Of a stretch of DNA of 64,000 nt, positions 15,415-24,131 are shown piece after piece. The notes beneath the pieces are model-generated. The model had not been told where the DNA came from, did no database searches, and saw only the letters and a list, made by a program, of their open reading frames with translations. Within the stretch, counting starts at the first letter, position 1. Every line of letters starts with the position of its first letter. Origin of the DNA: Salinimicrobium profundisediminis (GTDB taxonomy: Bacteria > Bacteroidota > Bacteroidia > Flavobacteriales > Flavobacteriaceae); contig NZ_JAPJDA010000006.1 in assembly GCF_026241755.1 (NCBI RefSeq), forward strand, positions 28,052 to 92,051, given 5' to 3'. A program made the position numbers and the translations under genes.

Positions 15415-17820
15415 CTAATCCTTCCTCATCCATTCCAGGGCTTCAAGAGCAAAATTGTCACGGGCCTGAATATAGGCGCAGCGGTCATGGATTTGCGCCC
15501 CTACCTTGCGTTTTTCAAATCCGGCAGTCAAACCAAAATCGATCCTGCGCGTTCCTAACTCTTTCGCCCGGAGGATGGTTTGGTATAACAGCTGCCTGTA
15601 GACATTGTATTCCCGCGAAAATTCGTAATCCATACCCACGACTGCAGGCGTATAAATATTCGCGGAATTTTTATAACAAAACATCACCCCCACCTGCTGC
15701 ATTCCTTTCTTCTTTAAATAAAGCAAAATAAATTCCCATTGTGGCGCTTCATTCATGTGCTTAAAAAGGGAATAAGGATAGTTAAATGTGTTGAGGCCAA
15801 AATTATTTTCCTTGACTGCAAGGTAAAGTTCATAGCTCTTTTCTAATTCATTGTTAGTTAAGTTTACGAGGTGCCTTACATAAAATTCATCTTTGAAATT
15901 CTCTATCTCTTTTCTAAAGTGCCTGCGAGAACTTTTACTCAAAGTTGCGAGGTAAGAAGTTTCATCTACCCAATCAAAATTGGAGTAAGATGCAGCTTCG
16001 GGCATAGCTAATTGTAAGAATCCTTTGTTGTGAAGAAAAGATTTTATCTCTGCGTTTTTTGGATGGAAATCCCGGAGAATCAAATACTGTGGTTTTAGTT
16101 TTTTCTCGATTGTTTCCAGTTGCTCCAACAATAGGTTAAAGGCTTCTTTCCATTTGGGATGGTCGTAATTTAGATATAAATGTTCCCCTTCAGTGATCAT
16201 GGAACCCATACAAAGACAGGTGCTAATGTGGTAATATGGTTCGGTTTTCCTAACTTTTTCGAGTCTTTTTGAAACAGATTCGGGAGCCAGCATATCTTCC
16301 TTCCATAAACTATAGGTGAAGAAGGTGGATAATATACATTCTCCCTTGTCATCCCTTACCAGAAAGTAATAGAAAATGAAGTTTTCCTCAGGGGGGTCAT
16401 TATCTTGGAAAATTTCCTCCATTGCTTTAAGACCTTTCCAATCATAAAAACTTTGACCTCCCACAGTACTGTTCCACAGCTCGGGATCTATTTGTTCTAT
16501 TGATTTAAAACATTCAATGGTAAGTGCAGATTTTATCGTAGAAACTTCTAAAACTTTATTTGACCTGCCAAAGGCAAAATTGATCCGTTCTAAGTTGGTA
16601 TTTGTGTCTTCAAGGGCCTTTGGAAAATGATATTCCAAAGCTTCCACCAGGCCTTTAATCTCTTCTTTTTGATTATGTCTGGATATGGTAATTCTAAGTC
16701 CCGTATTTTTCACCGGGACAGCGGGAAAAATTCCGGTGTTTACATAGAACCCACTTCTCATGAGACGATTCACCAGGTTAAATCCGGTCTCGGGCATTCC
16801 TGCTCCAATATAGAATACAGGTGAATCATTGATCGTTATTAAAGGGAGATTGGTTTGCAGCAAAAGTTCATTGAAGTAGTTGATACGTTCCAAAAGCTCT
16901 TCCTGCAAAGTATAGATTTCCGGACTTATATGAATTATTGCAGAGGCTATCGCGGCTGCAACCGATGCAGGTTCCAATTGAACGGAAAAGGTTAGAGGTC
17001 CTCCAAAATTTTTAATCTTTTGGTGGATCTTTTTATCGGTACATGCCATCACGGCACCGCTGGCGCCAAAGGTTTTACTAAGGGTTCCAAAGAGAACTAC
17101 TTTTTCTGGCAGCTCTTCTAAAACACTCATTACATAGCCACTACCGTGTTTCCCTTTCCAGCTCATGCCGTGAACATCATCAAAATAGATATGAAGTTGA
17201 TCATATTTCTTACAAAGCAGCATAAGCTCTTTAACAGGAGCAAAGTCCCCATACATTGAGTATACCCCATCTGCCATGTACCATATCTTATTACATCTGG
17301 ATTGCAACTTTTTTATTTTGTCTTCGAGCATTTCCAGGTTGTTGTGGCGAATCATTTCTACGGGAACCGAACGCAGCTTCAAAGGATTCACAGCCCCTTG
17401 CACACTCCAGTGTACCTGGTGGTCCAGGATCACTCCATCCCCGTCACCAACAATTGAAGGGATTACTCCCAGGTGCCCCAGGCTACTGTTCTTCGTTATT
17501 ACCACCGGACTATTGTAGATATCTCCCATTAAAGATTCCAGATGGGCATAGAGGGGATGGGAGACGTAGGACTTGGAAAGCGGAAATTGGGTGCCGTACG
17601 CTTCAACGGCGCGAATTGCTGCCTGCTTTAAGCGCCTGTCCTGCTCTAATCCAAGATATCCGGTGGTACCAAAGTGGAAAAGCTTTTTTCCTTTAATCTG
17701 GATCTGCCTGCCATCAAAATGTTCTCCTTCCGCATATAAATGTAATGCGCCGGACTCTTTAGCATTGGTCATTACCGAAACAACGGTATCAAGAAGATTA
17801 TTAGGTTTAATTTTTGCCAT
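15415..17820 (-). CDS. Fusion of PLP-dependent alpha-oxoamine synthase and FemAB/GNAT-like acyltransferase
   Basis: Large 801-aa two-domain protein. Residues about 45-400 form a fold-type I PLP enzyme of the alpha-oxoamine synthase group (AONS/KBL/serine palmitoyltransferase relatives): GTTGYLGL, ADGVYSMYGDFAP, DDVHGMSW (His217, Asp214/215) and GTLSKTFGASG with the PLP lysine Lys249. Such enzymes condense an amino acid with an acyl thioester. Residues about 430-801 resemble FemAB/peptidogalycan-type GNAT transferases (SSRRHFRKEIENF; GVMFCYKNSANIYTPAVVGMD; RIDFGLTAGFEKRKVGA). The combination suggests one protein that makes an amino-ketone lipid or metabolite and then N-acylates it, but substrate and pathway are not known. 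The next gene, on the opposite strand, starts 208 bases away. Confidence 0.8.
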   Translation of the reverse strand: MAKIKPNNLLDTVVSVMTNAKESGALHLYAEGEHFDGRQIQIKGKKLFHFGTTGYLGLEQDRRLKQAAIRAVEAYGTQFPLSKSYVSHPLYAHLESLMGDIYNSPVVITKNSSLGHLGVIPSIVGDGDGVILDHQVHWSVQGAVNPLKLRSVPVEMIRHNNLEMLEDKIKKLQSRCNKIWYMADGVYSMYGDFAPVKELMLLCKKYDQLHIYFDDVHGMSWKGKHGSGYVMSVLEELPEKVVLFGTLSKTFGASGAVMACTDKKIHQKIKNFGGPLTFSVQLEPASVAAAIASAIIHISPEIYTLQEELLERINYFNELLLQTNLPLITINDSPVFYIGAGMPETGFNLVNRLMRSGFYVNTGIFPAVPVKNTGLRITISRHNQKEEIKGLVEALEYHFPKALEDTNTNLERINFAFGRSNKVLEVSTIKSALTIECFKSIEQIDPELWNSTVGGQSFYDWKGLKAMEEIFQDNDPPEENFIFYYFLVRDDKGECILSTFFTYSLWKEDMLAPESVSKRLEKVRKTEPYYHISTCLCMGSMITEGEHLYLNYDHPKWKEAFNLLLEQLETIEKKLKPQYLILRDFHPKNAEIKSFLHNKGFLQLAMPEAASYSNFDWVDETSYLATLSKSSRRHFRKEIENFKDEFYVRHLVNLTNNELEKSYELYLAVKENNFGLNTFNYPYSLFKHMNEAPQWEFILLYLKKKGMQQVGVMFCYKNSANIYTPAVVGMDYEFSREYNVYRQLLYQTILRAKELGTRRIDFGLTAGFEKRKVGAQIHDRCAYIQARDNFALEALEWMRKD

Positions 17821-17911
17821 GGGTATTTACTTTATTTCCATGAAGCTAAAAAAAGAATCTGGTATTCAATCTGTTAGGTGAATAATATGACTTGTAGGGC
17901 TAATTCGATTC

Positions 17912-17992
17912 TTTTAAGGCAAATCTTATGAAATACTTTGCTTTTCGTAAGTTTTTATCCTTTAAAGGCAAATTTCTTCTTTAAAAGCAATA
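17912..17992. promoter_or_regulatory. Three direct repeats TTTWAAGGCAAAT, possible regulator binding sites
   Basis: TTTTAAGGCAAAT (17912-17924), TTTAAAGGCAAAT (17961-17973) and TTTAAAAGCAATA (17980-17992) lie between the fusion gene and the divergent regulator unit. The second and third start 19 bases apart. A related TTCTAAGGCAAGT is found at 19363-19375, before the DUF6520-like gene. They could be sites for the AraC-type protein encoded at 18417-19331. Confidence 0.4.
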
Positions 17993-18028
17993 ATTTTTTT
18001 AATTACATTAGGAATGAAATAAGGATAT

Positions 18029-18397
18029 ATGGTTAAAGGACAGGACTTTGCAGACTTCTGGATTGAAGAGGGGATCCTGCATTTCGTCTACAAACCTAAT
18101 AGCCTAATAGATCTTGAAGCTGCACGGGCAGTTGTAAAGGAAAGGTTACGTTTTCAAAACGGGATATCTTATCCTATTTTATGTGATATAAGGCTTTTAA
18201 AGACAGCTAATAAGGCTGCTCGCGAATATCTTGCAGAACAGGGTTGCGTGAATGCTCTTGCCGTAGCCTTGCTAATCGAAAAAGCCTACTCAGGTACTTT
18301 AAGCACAGCTTTTATAAACATAAGTAATCCTTCGGTCCCTACCCGTGAGTTTACTTCGATGCCGGAAGCCTTATGGTTTCTGGACAGCTTTAATTAA
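18029..18397 (+). CDS. Small STAS/DUF7793-like protein
   Basis: 122-aa soluble protein without signal peptide or membrane segment. The layout (a beta-rich N-terminus FWIEEGILHFVYKPNS, a central CDIRLLKTANKAAREYLA helix and the end TREFTSMPEALWFLDSF) resembles Bacteroidota DUF7793/SpoIIAA-like proteins, which often sit beside regulators. It is 19 bases upstream of a PAS-AraC regulator gene and probably co-transcribed with it. The family name is given from pattern memory only; no molecular function is claimed. Confidence 0.65.
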   Translation: MVKGQDFADFWIEEGILHFVYKPNSLIDLEAARAVVKERLRFQNGISYPILCDIRLLKTANKAAREYLAEQGCVNALAVALLIEKAYSGTLSTAFINISNPSVPTREFTSMPEALWFLDSFN

Positions 18398-18416
18398 GTA
18401 ATAAAATCATACAGGT

Positions 18417-19331
18417 ATGTTTACCGCTAATTTTCAAAGTAGGGTACAGGAAATTCTAGATTTTATAGCAGAGATTACTCTGGGAAATTATACATACACC
18501 CTAGCGTTAAGAAACCGTAAAGATGAGCTGGAACAAATTGTTCTTTCGTTAAATACTATGGTTGAAGAGGTTGATACTGCGGTGCATCAAATCAATCATG
18601 AGAAAAGCAAAGAGGTTATTGAGAATGTAATTTTTAATCTCGATCAGGATCTCCATATAATTTCTTATTCTGCCAATGTTGAAGAAATCTTTAAATACCC
18701 GAAGGAGGGTTTGCTAAAAAGACCGATCAAATTGTATTTAAGTGAAGATACTGAGTTACCAGATGATCCCGAACGGCTACTGGATCAAGCCCATGAGAGG
18801 CATTTTCCTTTTATAGTAGAATTCAGGCATGGCAACGGTTACCACTGGGTGGGGAAGGCTTACCTGCATCCCCTGGTTTCCAACGGTAAAAAAACATACA
18901 CCTTATCGGCCTTTAAATCGACCTACTATAACGAAAAATTGAAGAAGGACCTTAGCGGTGACAAAAAAGAAACCGGTTATCCCAGTGAGTACCGTAGTCT
19001 GCTTCTCCGGGAACAACGGCAGTTAACCAGGAGGTTGCACAAATACGTAATGAAAAGACTGGACAGAAAGCTGAAGAGCCTGCCGGTGATTGCCCGGGAA
19101 GTAGGGGGTAGTGCAAGCAAGATCAAAGCCATCTTTAAGCGGGCTTACGGTGATACCATCTACAATTATCACCTGCGTAAGCGCCTGGAGAAGGCGCATT
19201 TGCTATTGCAAAATACCAGCCTGCCTGTAAATGAAATTGCAGAAGAATGTGGTTTTGCCAGCTTCTCGCATTTCTCCAGATCCTTTAAAAAAGAATACGG
19301 TGTAACTCCTTCCCAAATTAGAAAATCCTGA
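18417..19331 (+). CDS. PAS domain-containing AraC-type transcriptional regulator
   Basis: 304-aa cytosolic regulator. Residues 1-60 are helical (a possible HAMP-like/dimerisation stretch with KDELEQIVLSLNTMVEEVDTAV), about 65-175 form a PAS-like sensor (VIFNLDQDLHIISYSANVEEIF; HGNGYHWVGKAYLHPL), and about 205-304 form the two-helix-turn-helix AraC domain ending in PVNEIAEECGFASFSHFSRSFKKEYGVTPSQIRK. The ligand is unknown. Likely targets are the adjacent DUF6520-like gene, the SusC/SusD/M16 operon or the fusion gene, because a shared repeat (TAAGGCAA) occurs in two neighbouring upstream regions. Confidence 0.88.
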   Translation: MFTANFQSRVQEILDFIAEITLGNYTYTLALRNRKDELEQIVLSLNTMVEEVDTAVHQINHEKSKEVIENVIFNLDQDLHIISYSANVEEIFKYPKEGLLKRPIKLYLSEDTELPDDPERLLDQAHERHFPFIVEFRHGNGYHWVGKAYLHPLVSNGKKTYTLSAFKSTYYNEKLKKDLSGDKKETGYPSEYRSLLLREQRQLTRRLHKYVMKRLDRKLKSLPVIAREVGGSASKIKAIFKRAYGDTIYNYHLRKRLEKAHLLLQNTSLPVNEIAEECGFASFSHFSRSFKKEYGVTPSQIRKS

Positions 19332-19413
19332 ACAAAATGACTTCCGGGACTACTTATAAAGCTTCTAAGGCAAGTGACAAAGCCTTTAATTACAGAACTT
19401 TATCTCATTAAAT

Positions 19414-19431
19414 CATTATTGCGCGATAATG
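19414..19431. promoter_or_regulatory. Palindrome CATTAT-TGCGCG-ATAATG upstream of the DUF6520-like gene
   Basis: Perfect 6-bp arms around TGCGCG, 61 bases upstream of the ATG at 19492. Without a T run it is more likely an operator-type site or stable leader hairpin than a terminator. Confidence 0.35.
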
Positions 19432-19491
19432 CAGGGGAAGCCTAACCTGTAGAACTCATAGGTATTTGTTTAATGATTAAATAATAATGTG

Positions 19492-19770
19492 ATGAAAAAT
19501 CTAAAAATTTTATTACCGATGCTGGCATTTATTTTTGCCATAGGAATGGCCTTTGCCATAGATCACAAAGAAGAACCTGAAGTTCTGGCTCTTGACTATT
19601 ATAAAGTGGGAAGCACATGGTACTCCGTTGCTGAACAGGATTGTGGTATAGGGGAATTTACATGCCGTATCCAATTTGGAGCAAACGGTACTCCGCATGA
19701 TCTTTATGAGAACATGGGCGATAAAGACCCCAAGCCTAGTGGGACACCGGATATAATTGTACTTCCATAG
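19492..19770 (+). CDS. Small secreted DUF6520-like protein
   Basis: 92-aa protein with signal peptide MKNLKILLPMLAFIFAIGMAFA, followed by a mature region with two cysteines (DCGIGEFTC) and a Gly/Pro-rich end. It resembles the small DUF6520 proteins of Bacteroidota, which are often found in several copies and whose function is unknown. The ATG at 19492 is preferred to the GTG immediately before it. It follows the AraC-type regulator and ends in front of a strong hairpin at 19803-19841, so it forms its own short transcript. It could be the signal or cargo that the neighbouring regulator controls, but this is inference from position. Confidence 0.72.
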   Translation: MKNLKILLPMLAFIFAIGMAFAIDHKEEPEVLALDYYKVGSTWYSVAEQDCGIGEFTCRIQFGANGTPHDLYENMGDKDPKPSGTPDIIVLP

Positions 19771-19802
19771 CCGGGAAAGTTGGGTTAGTTATTTTTAATG
19801 CT

Positions 19803-19841
19803 GAAGATATTACCTCAGATCTTCTCTGAGGTGATATCTTC
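19803..19841. terminator. Bidirectional terminator-like hairpin between convergent genes
   Basis: GAAGATATTACCTCAG (19803-19818) pairs with CTGAGGTGATATCTTC (19826-19841) over 16 positions with one G-T wobble and a 7-base loop. It separates the DUF6520-like gene from the convergent M16 peptidase gene. Confidence 0.8.
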
Positions 19842-19874
19842 AATTTGCAGTACTTGTCCTGAAATAAACTTTTA

Positions 19875-22706
19875 TTAATAATGCTCTGGAAGTCCAATAA
19901 ATTCTAGTAGGTTTTCCTCACTTAGATAATTTTTCGCCGCTCTGTTAAAGTCCTGGAAATTTATAAAATGTTCCAGAATTGTGCCATACTGTAGGACTTC
20001 TTTTTCAAGATTTTCTTTGCTCATTACTTTGGACTGTAGATAATTCTGCCAAAAATTATTATAATCTAGAAAATTGTTGAATTTACTTTCATAGCTGAGT
20101 AATTCCTGTGTTATAGCGTTCTCCAACCATTCTTTTTCAACACCATGATCTCGCAAGTTTTGAAACTCTTCCATTGCCCATGTGATCATCTTTTTCTCCT
20201 CACCTAAGCTACTGTCGAAGATAATTTTAAAGGCGAAAATTCCATTCTCTCTATCTATATATTCTCCTTGAGAAATTGGGGAATAGGAGCCGTCTCGCAG
20301 TCTGTCATGAATTCGCTCATTTAAGGCTCTGCTTAGCAATCTTAGATGTATTTTTGTTTTAATATCTTTTTCCACTTTGACAGGAAAGAAGAGTCGTACA
20401 TAGGCTGCATTTATATTTTTGAATGCCAGTTTTTCCTGCATTTTCACCAAAGGAAAATGGAATTCCTTATCTTTGATAACATGGGCTCTGTTTTTTGCAG
20501 GAAAGCCAGAGAGTTTCCTGATCAGAATGGGCAGAACGCGATCAGTATCAAAATCGCCGGTAACAATGAATGTATAGCCTTCAATAGAAGAAAACCATTC
20601 TTTTACAGCGGTAAACACCTTTTCTTTGGTGAGCTCCCGTAGGGCTTTCTCATCCAGATTAGGGAGCTGAGGATACCATACTTGTTCAATTTTGTCCACG
20701 ACAAAACTGGAAGATCCTCTGATATTCCTTCCTTGGAGTTCCTCTTTTTTTTTGTCTCTCCATGCCTCAAATGCTTCTTTGTCCTCTCTTGGATGAAGGA
20801 GGTGGAGATAGAATAAATTTAAAAGTTCCGGCAGGTCTTGAACATATGAATCCCCGGAGATGATCTGACTATCCTTATTCATTAAAAAATGAAGATTGAG
20901 GCGTTTTTTATTCGTGAACCTTTCAAGATCATATTTAGAGTATGGTCCAGCACCGGAAAACAGCATAACTTCAGGAGCAACTTGAGCGGCAAGATATCTT
21001 TGTGGATTCTCTAAAGGAACAGGGTTAGGTCGAAACGCTTGTATAGAGATTCTGTTTCTATAAATTTCTGCACCAGGCTTTGAGGGTTTAAGAAGTAGCT
21101 TTACTCCATTAGGAAGTTCGACTGTAGAAGCGCCAATAGTGTTTGTTGCTACACCAATGTTTTCTACAGACAATGAAACTGATATTTTAGCTGCGTCTTC
21201 CAATGATTCTATTGTTGGTGCAGGAGCTTCTAAAGGTTTAATAGTTATGGAGTCAACTTCTTTTTTCCATTGCTTGAATACCTCATGATCCGGTATTTTT
21301 ATGTTTTTATTTTTGAAGAAGACAAAATGAGTGGACTCATTCAAATCGCCATTTTCTTCCATAAAACTTTGCAGGTCCCCAACAGATATCTCCTTTAAGA
21401 GATTCTTTATCAGTGCAGTCTCAACTTCCGGATCTGGAGCAGCTTTCCCATCGACGAAATGATCTTTAAATATTTTTGCAAATTGCGTGACAGTAGTCGA
21501 CTGGCCAAATTCATTACGATCAATAATTTCATTTTTTGCCTCCTCAAGTTCTCCTTCGGTTATTTTAAGGTGCAATTGTTTCCAGGTTTTCACTGCCCTT
21601 TGAAATTTCTCCTTCATATTTTGCAAATCTCTCTTTAGTTTTACGCTCATTTGAGTAGCATTAACCTGTCCTCCTGCCAGAATTCCGGGACGATAGTTAG
21701 CCCAGAAATAAGAGAAAGGAGGATCATATTGCTGAGAAACAAACTTTGATCTTTTATCAAGAACTGCCATATATAGCTGTTGTAATAGCATGCTACGGTA
21801 GTTTACTCCTGACTTTGGATTCTGTTGAAAATTAGGACGCACTTTAAGAATTTCCATACTTACTGCAGGCTCAAGGCTGTCATTAACAACTGCAAAATGT
21901 TCTTTACCACCAAAATGTACTGTTTGCGGATACAGATATTTTTTAGGATCCGGGGGATAGGGAGGACCTTTTAGTATACCGAATTTTTCTCTGATGACAT
22001 TTTCGAGGCTGTCAACGTTAATATCCCCTACAATGATAACGGCCTGTAGATCGGGACGATACCAGTCGTTATAGAATCGATAAAAGGCTTCTGCATTGAA
22101 ATTTTTAATGCTTTCCAGGGATGCCTTGATATCAGTCGGGTTGTATCCCATCGTTTTTAAAACCTCACGTTCCAGTTTCCTGGTTTTCCAATCCCTGTAA
22201 GGATCGGTAGTACGCATCTCTCCCTCAATAGCACCTCGTTCTACAGCTATTGATTCCGGCTTCCACGCGTTGCCTTGAGCCCAATCGAGTAATACTTGCA
22301 AACCATCATTCAAAACCTGTTCATCATTTTTAGGTATGATAGCAAAATATCGAGTACTATGGGTGTTTGTAAAGGCATGCCTTCTCCTGCCATCCTGAGA
22401 GAAATATCTCCTTAAAGTGGAGAAATGTTTTGTTTCCTTGGCGAGCATGTGTTCTAATAGATGAGCATATTCTCTTTGATCCCCATCCTCGTGATAACGT
22501 CCTGCCTTTACAATTAAATCAAATCGTACTGCATTTTGTGGATCCTCCACATTTTTGAGATAATAGGTAAATCCATTTTTAAGTTTTCCGTAACGCACAG
22601 CGGGATCTAAAGGGAGCGGTTCATCTTGCTGCAACTTCGCGGCGGTCTGACTCTGGCAGGACCCTGAGAATATTAACAGGGCCCATAATAAAAATTTGAA
22701 TTTCAT
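19875..22706 (-). CDS. M16 family zinc peptidase, lipoprotein
   Basis: 943-aa predicted zinc metallopeptidase of the insulinase/pitrilysin family, exported and lipid-anchored (lipobox SGSC, Cys17). The N-terminal half has the inverted zinc motif HLLEH (His82, Glu85, His86) with the downstream ligand region ERGAIEGEMR; the second half is the inactive partner domain with the usual tandem M16 architecture. Length matches two-part M16B/M16A proteins. The start lies 13 bases after the end of the susD-like gene on the same strand, so it is the third gene of a susC-susD-peptidase operon. This suggests that the importer handles peptides and that the peptidase cuts them in the periplasm or at the outer membrane. 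Confidence 0.92.
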   Translation of the reverse strand: MKFKFLLWALLIFSGSCQSQTAAKLQQDEPLPLDPAVRYGKLKNGFTYYLKNVEDPQNAVRFDLIVKAGRYHEDGDQREYAHLLEHMLAKETKHFSTLRRYFSQDGRRRHAFTNTHSTRYFAIIPKNDEQVLNDGLQVLLDWAQGNAWKPESIAVERGAIEGEMRTTDPYRDWKTRKLEREVLKTMGYNPTDIKASLESIKNFNAEAFYRFYNDWYRPDLQAVIIVGDINVDSLENVIREKFGILKGPPYPPDPKKYLYPQTVHFGGKEHFAVVNDSLEPAVSMEILKVRPNFQQNPKSGVNYRSMLLQQLYMAVLDKRSKFVSQQYDPPFSYFWANYRPGILAGGQVNATQMSVKLKRDLQNMKEKFQRAVKTWKQLHLKITEGELEEAKNEIIDRNEFGQSTTVTQFAKIFKDHFVDGKAAPDPEVETALIKNLLKEISVGDLQSFMEENGDLNESTHFVFFKNKNIKIPDHEVFKQWKKEVDSITIKPLEAPAPTIESLEDAAKISVSLSVENIGVATNTIGASTVELPNGVKLLLKPSKPGAEIYRNRISIQAFRPNPVPLENPQRYLAAQVAPEVMLFSGAGPYSKYDLERFTNKKRLNLHFLMNKDSQIISGDSYVQDLPELLNLFYLHLLHPREDKEAFEAWRDKKKEELQGRNIRGSSSFVVDKIEQVWYPQLPNLDEKALRELTKEKVFTAVKEWFSSIEGYTFIVTGDFDTDRVLPILIRKLSGFPAKNRAHVIKDKEFHFPLVKMQEKLAFKNINAAYVRLFFPVKVEKDIKTKIHLRLLSRALNERIHDRLRDGSYSPISQGEYIDRENGIFAFKIIFDSSLGEEKKMITWAMEEFQNLRDHGVEKEWLENAITQELLSYESKFNNFLDYNNFWQNYLQSKVMSKENLEKEVLQYGTILEHFINFQDFNRAAKNYLSEENLLEFIGLPEHY

Positions 22707-22719
22707 AATTGCTCTGGAA

Positions 22720-24120
22720 TTAATAACCCGGGTTCTGGCTTAGATTGGGGTTTTTCATTCGTTCTTCTTCAGGAATTGGATATAATAAATCGGCAGATTG
22801 CCATGTTTCCTCAGGACCAAAGACTTCCTCAGCTCTTCCGCTCCGCTTGAGATCAAACCAGCGATGGCCCCACTCTGCAAATAGTTCCTTCCGGCGTTCC
22901 TCAAAAATGAGGTCAAGTAGATTTTCCTGATTAATGCCGGGATCAGTTTCAGCCAATAGCGGCAGCCCTGCTCTGTCTCTAATTACGTCAAGATCCTCGA
23001 TGCTGCCAACCAGATTTCCCATTTTGGCCCTGGCCTCAGCACGTATAAGATATTGCTCGGCCAGACGCAGTACCATGGAATATTCTGTTATTGGAAAGCT
23101 ATTACTAGTAAATATTTTGTATTTATACGGGAAAAAAGCATTCTCTCCCTCATGAAAGCCAATCCAATTGAGCAATCTTTTGTCATTTTTGTCAAAAGCT
23201 TCAGGAAATTCGTTATTGAGTTTGAAGGCAGCCATAAAATAGATCACTGGATCAATTATAAAGTTAAAACCTTCGTTCGTCTGTGTCATGTACCCTCCGC
23301 CTCCAAGGGGGGTGATTTGCAAAATGGCCTCTCTGCTATTTGCTAAAAAGACCTCATCAAGATCATTCAAAAGCTCGTATTGCATGGTTGTTTCAATTAT
23401 CATGGTGCTTAGCGCTTCTGCCTGTTCCCAGTTTTCCAGGTATAAATGAACCCGTGCCAGGAGGGCTGTAGCAGCAGTCGTATTTACCTGAGTTCGTTCT
23501 CCGTCACGATAATCTGTACTCAAAAGCTCCCGGGAAATCTCAAGATCTTCAATGATTTGAAGATAAACGTCGGCCACGGGATCTCGCGAGGCCAATCTGT
23601 TTTCATTATAGTCGGTAGTCAACAAAAGAGGAACATCTCCATATAAATTGGCTAAATAAAAATAACTGAAAGCTCTAATAAACCGGGCTTCTCCTTCAAG
23701 TTGTTGCTTTAATGCAGGCGAAAGGTTCTTAGATTCAAGAAGTCCTTCGAGCATCGAATTTGTCATATAGACAACATTATACGCACTAGACCATATGTAT
23801 AGGTTTTCGGGGTTGCTTGGTTCCAATTGATGATCTTCAAACTGTATTCTTGAAGGATAGTTCTTATGGTTTTCTATTATATCCCCGGACAGTCCTGATA
23901 ATACTGTGACACTGGAAAAATGGCCGTTTGCGAATTCAGCCAGGAAGAGTTGATTATAGATCCCTATCATGGCGCTCTGGGCAGTGTCGTCGCTGTCAAA
24001 GACTACCTCCTGAATAAGTTGATTATTGGGAACTTCTACTTCAATAAAATCCTCACAAGAAATTAAGATGAGAAGGAGGAGTACAAAGGAAGGAATCCTG
24101 AATAAATGGTTCTGTTTCAT
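22720..24120 (-). CDS. SusD/RagB family nutrient-binding outer-membrane lipoprotein
   Basis: 466-aa surface lipoprotein (lipobox ISC, Cys22) that forms the lid of a SusC channel. Typical features are the helical TPR-like body (AEARFIRAFSYFYLANLYGDVPL), RLAEQYLIRAEARAKMGN and the C-terminal FEERRKELFAEWGHRWFDLKRSG followed by LLYPIPEEERMKNPNLSQNPGY, the family hallmark. It is encoded 11 bases after the susC-like gene. The ligand cannot be read from the sequence; the downstream M16 peptidase gene, and no glycoside hydrolase, favours a peptide ligand as in RagAB. Confidence 0.95.
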   Translation of the reverse strand: MKQNHLFRIPSFVLLLLILISCEDFIEVEVPNNQLIQEVVFDSDDTAQSAMIGIYNQLFLAEFANGHFSSVTVLSGLSGDIIENHKNYPSRIQFEDHQLEPSNPENLYIWSSAYNVVYMTNSMLEGLLESKNLSPALKQQLEGEARFIRAFSYFYLANLYGDVPLLLTTDYNENRLASRDPVADVYLQIIEDLEISRELLSTDYRDGERTQVNTTAATALLARVHLYLENWEQAEALSTMIIETTMQYELLNDLDEVFLANSREAILQITPLGGGGYMTQTNEGFNFIIDPVIYFMAAFKLNNEFPEAFDKNDKRLLNWIGFHEGENAFFPYKYKIFTSNSFPITEYSMVLRLAEQYLIRAEARAKMGNLVGSIEDLDVIRDRAGLPLLAETDPGINQENLLDLIFEERRKELFAEWGHRWFDLKRSGRAEEVFGPEETWQSADLLYPIPEEERMKNPNLSQNPGY

Positions 24121-24131
24121 ATTAGGGTTAT

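Noticed and set aside
17256..17696. 146-codon frame antisense to the PLP fusion gene
   Set aside because: It is a shadow of a well-supported coding region with intact catalytic motifs on the other strand.
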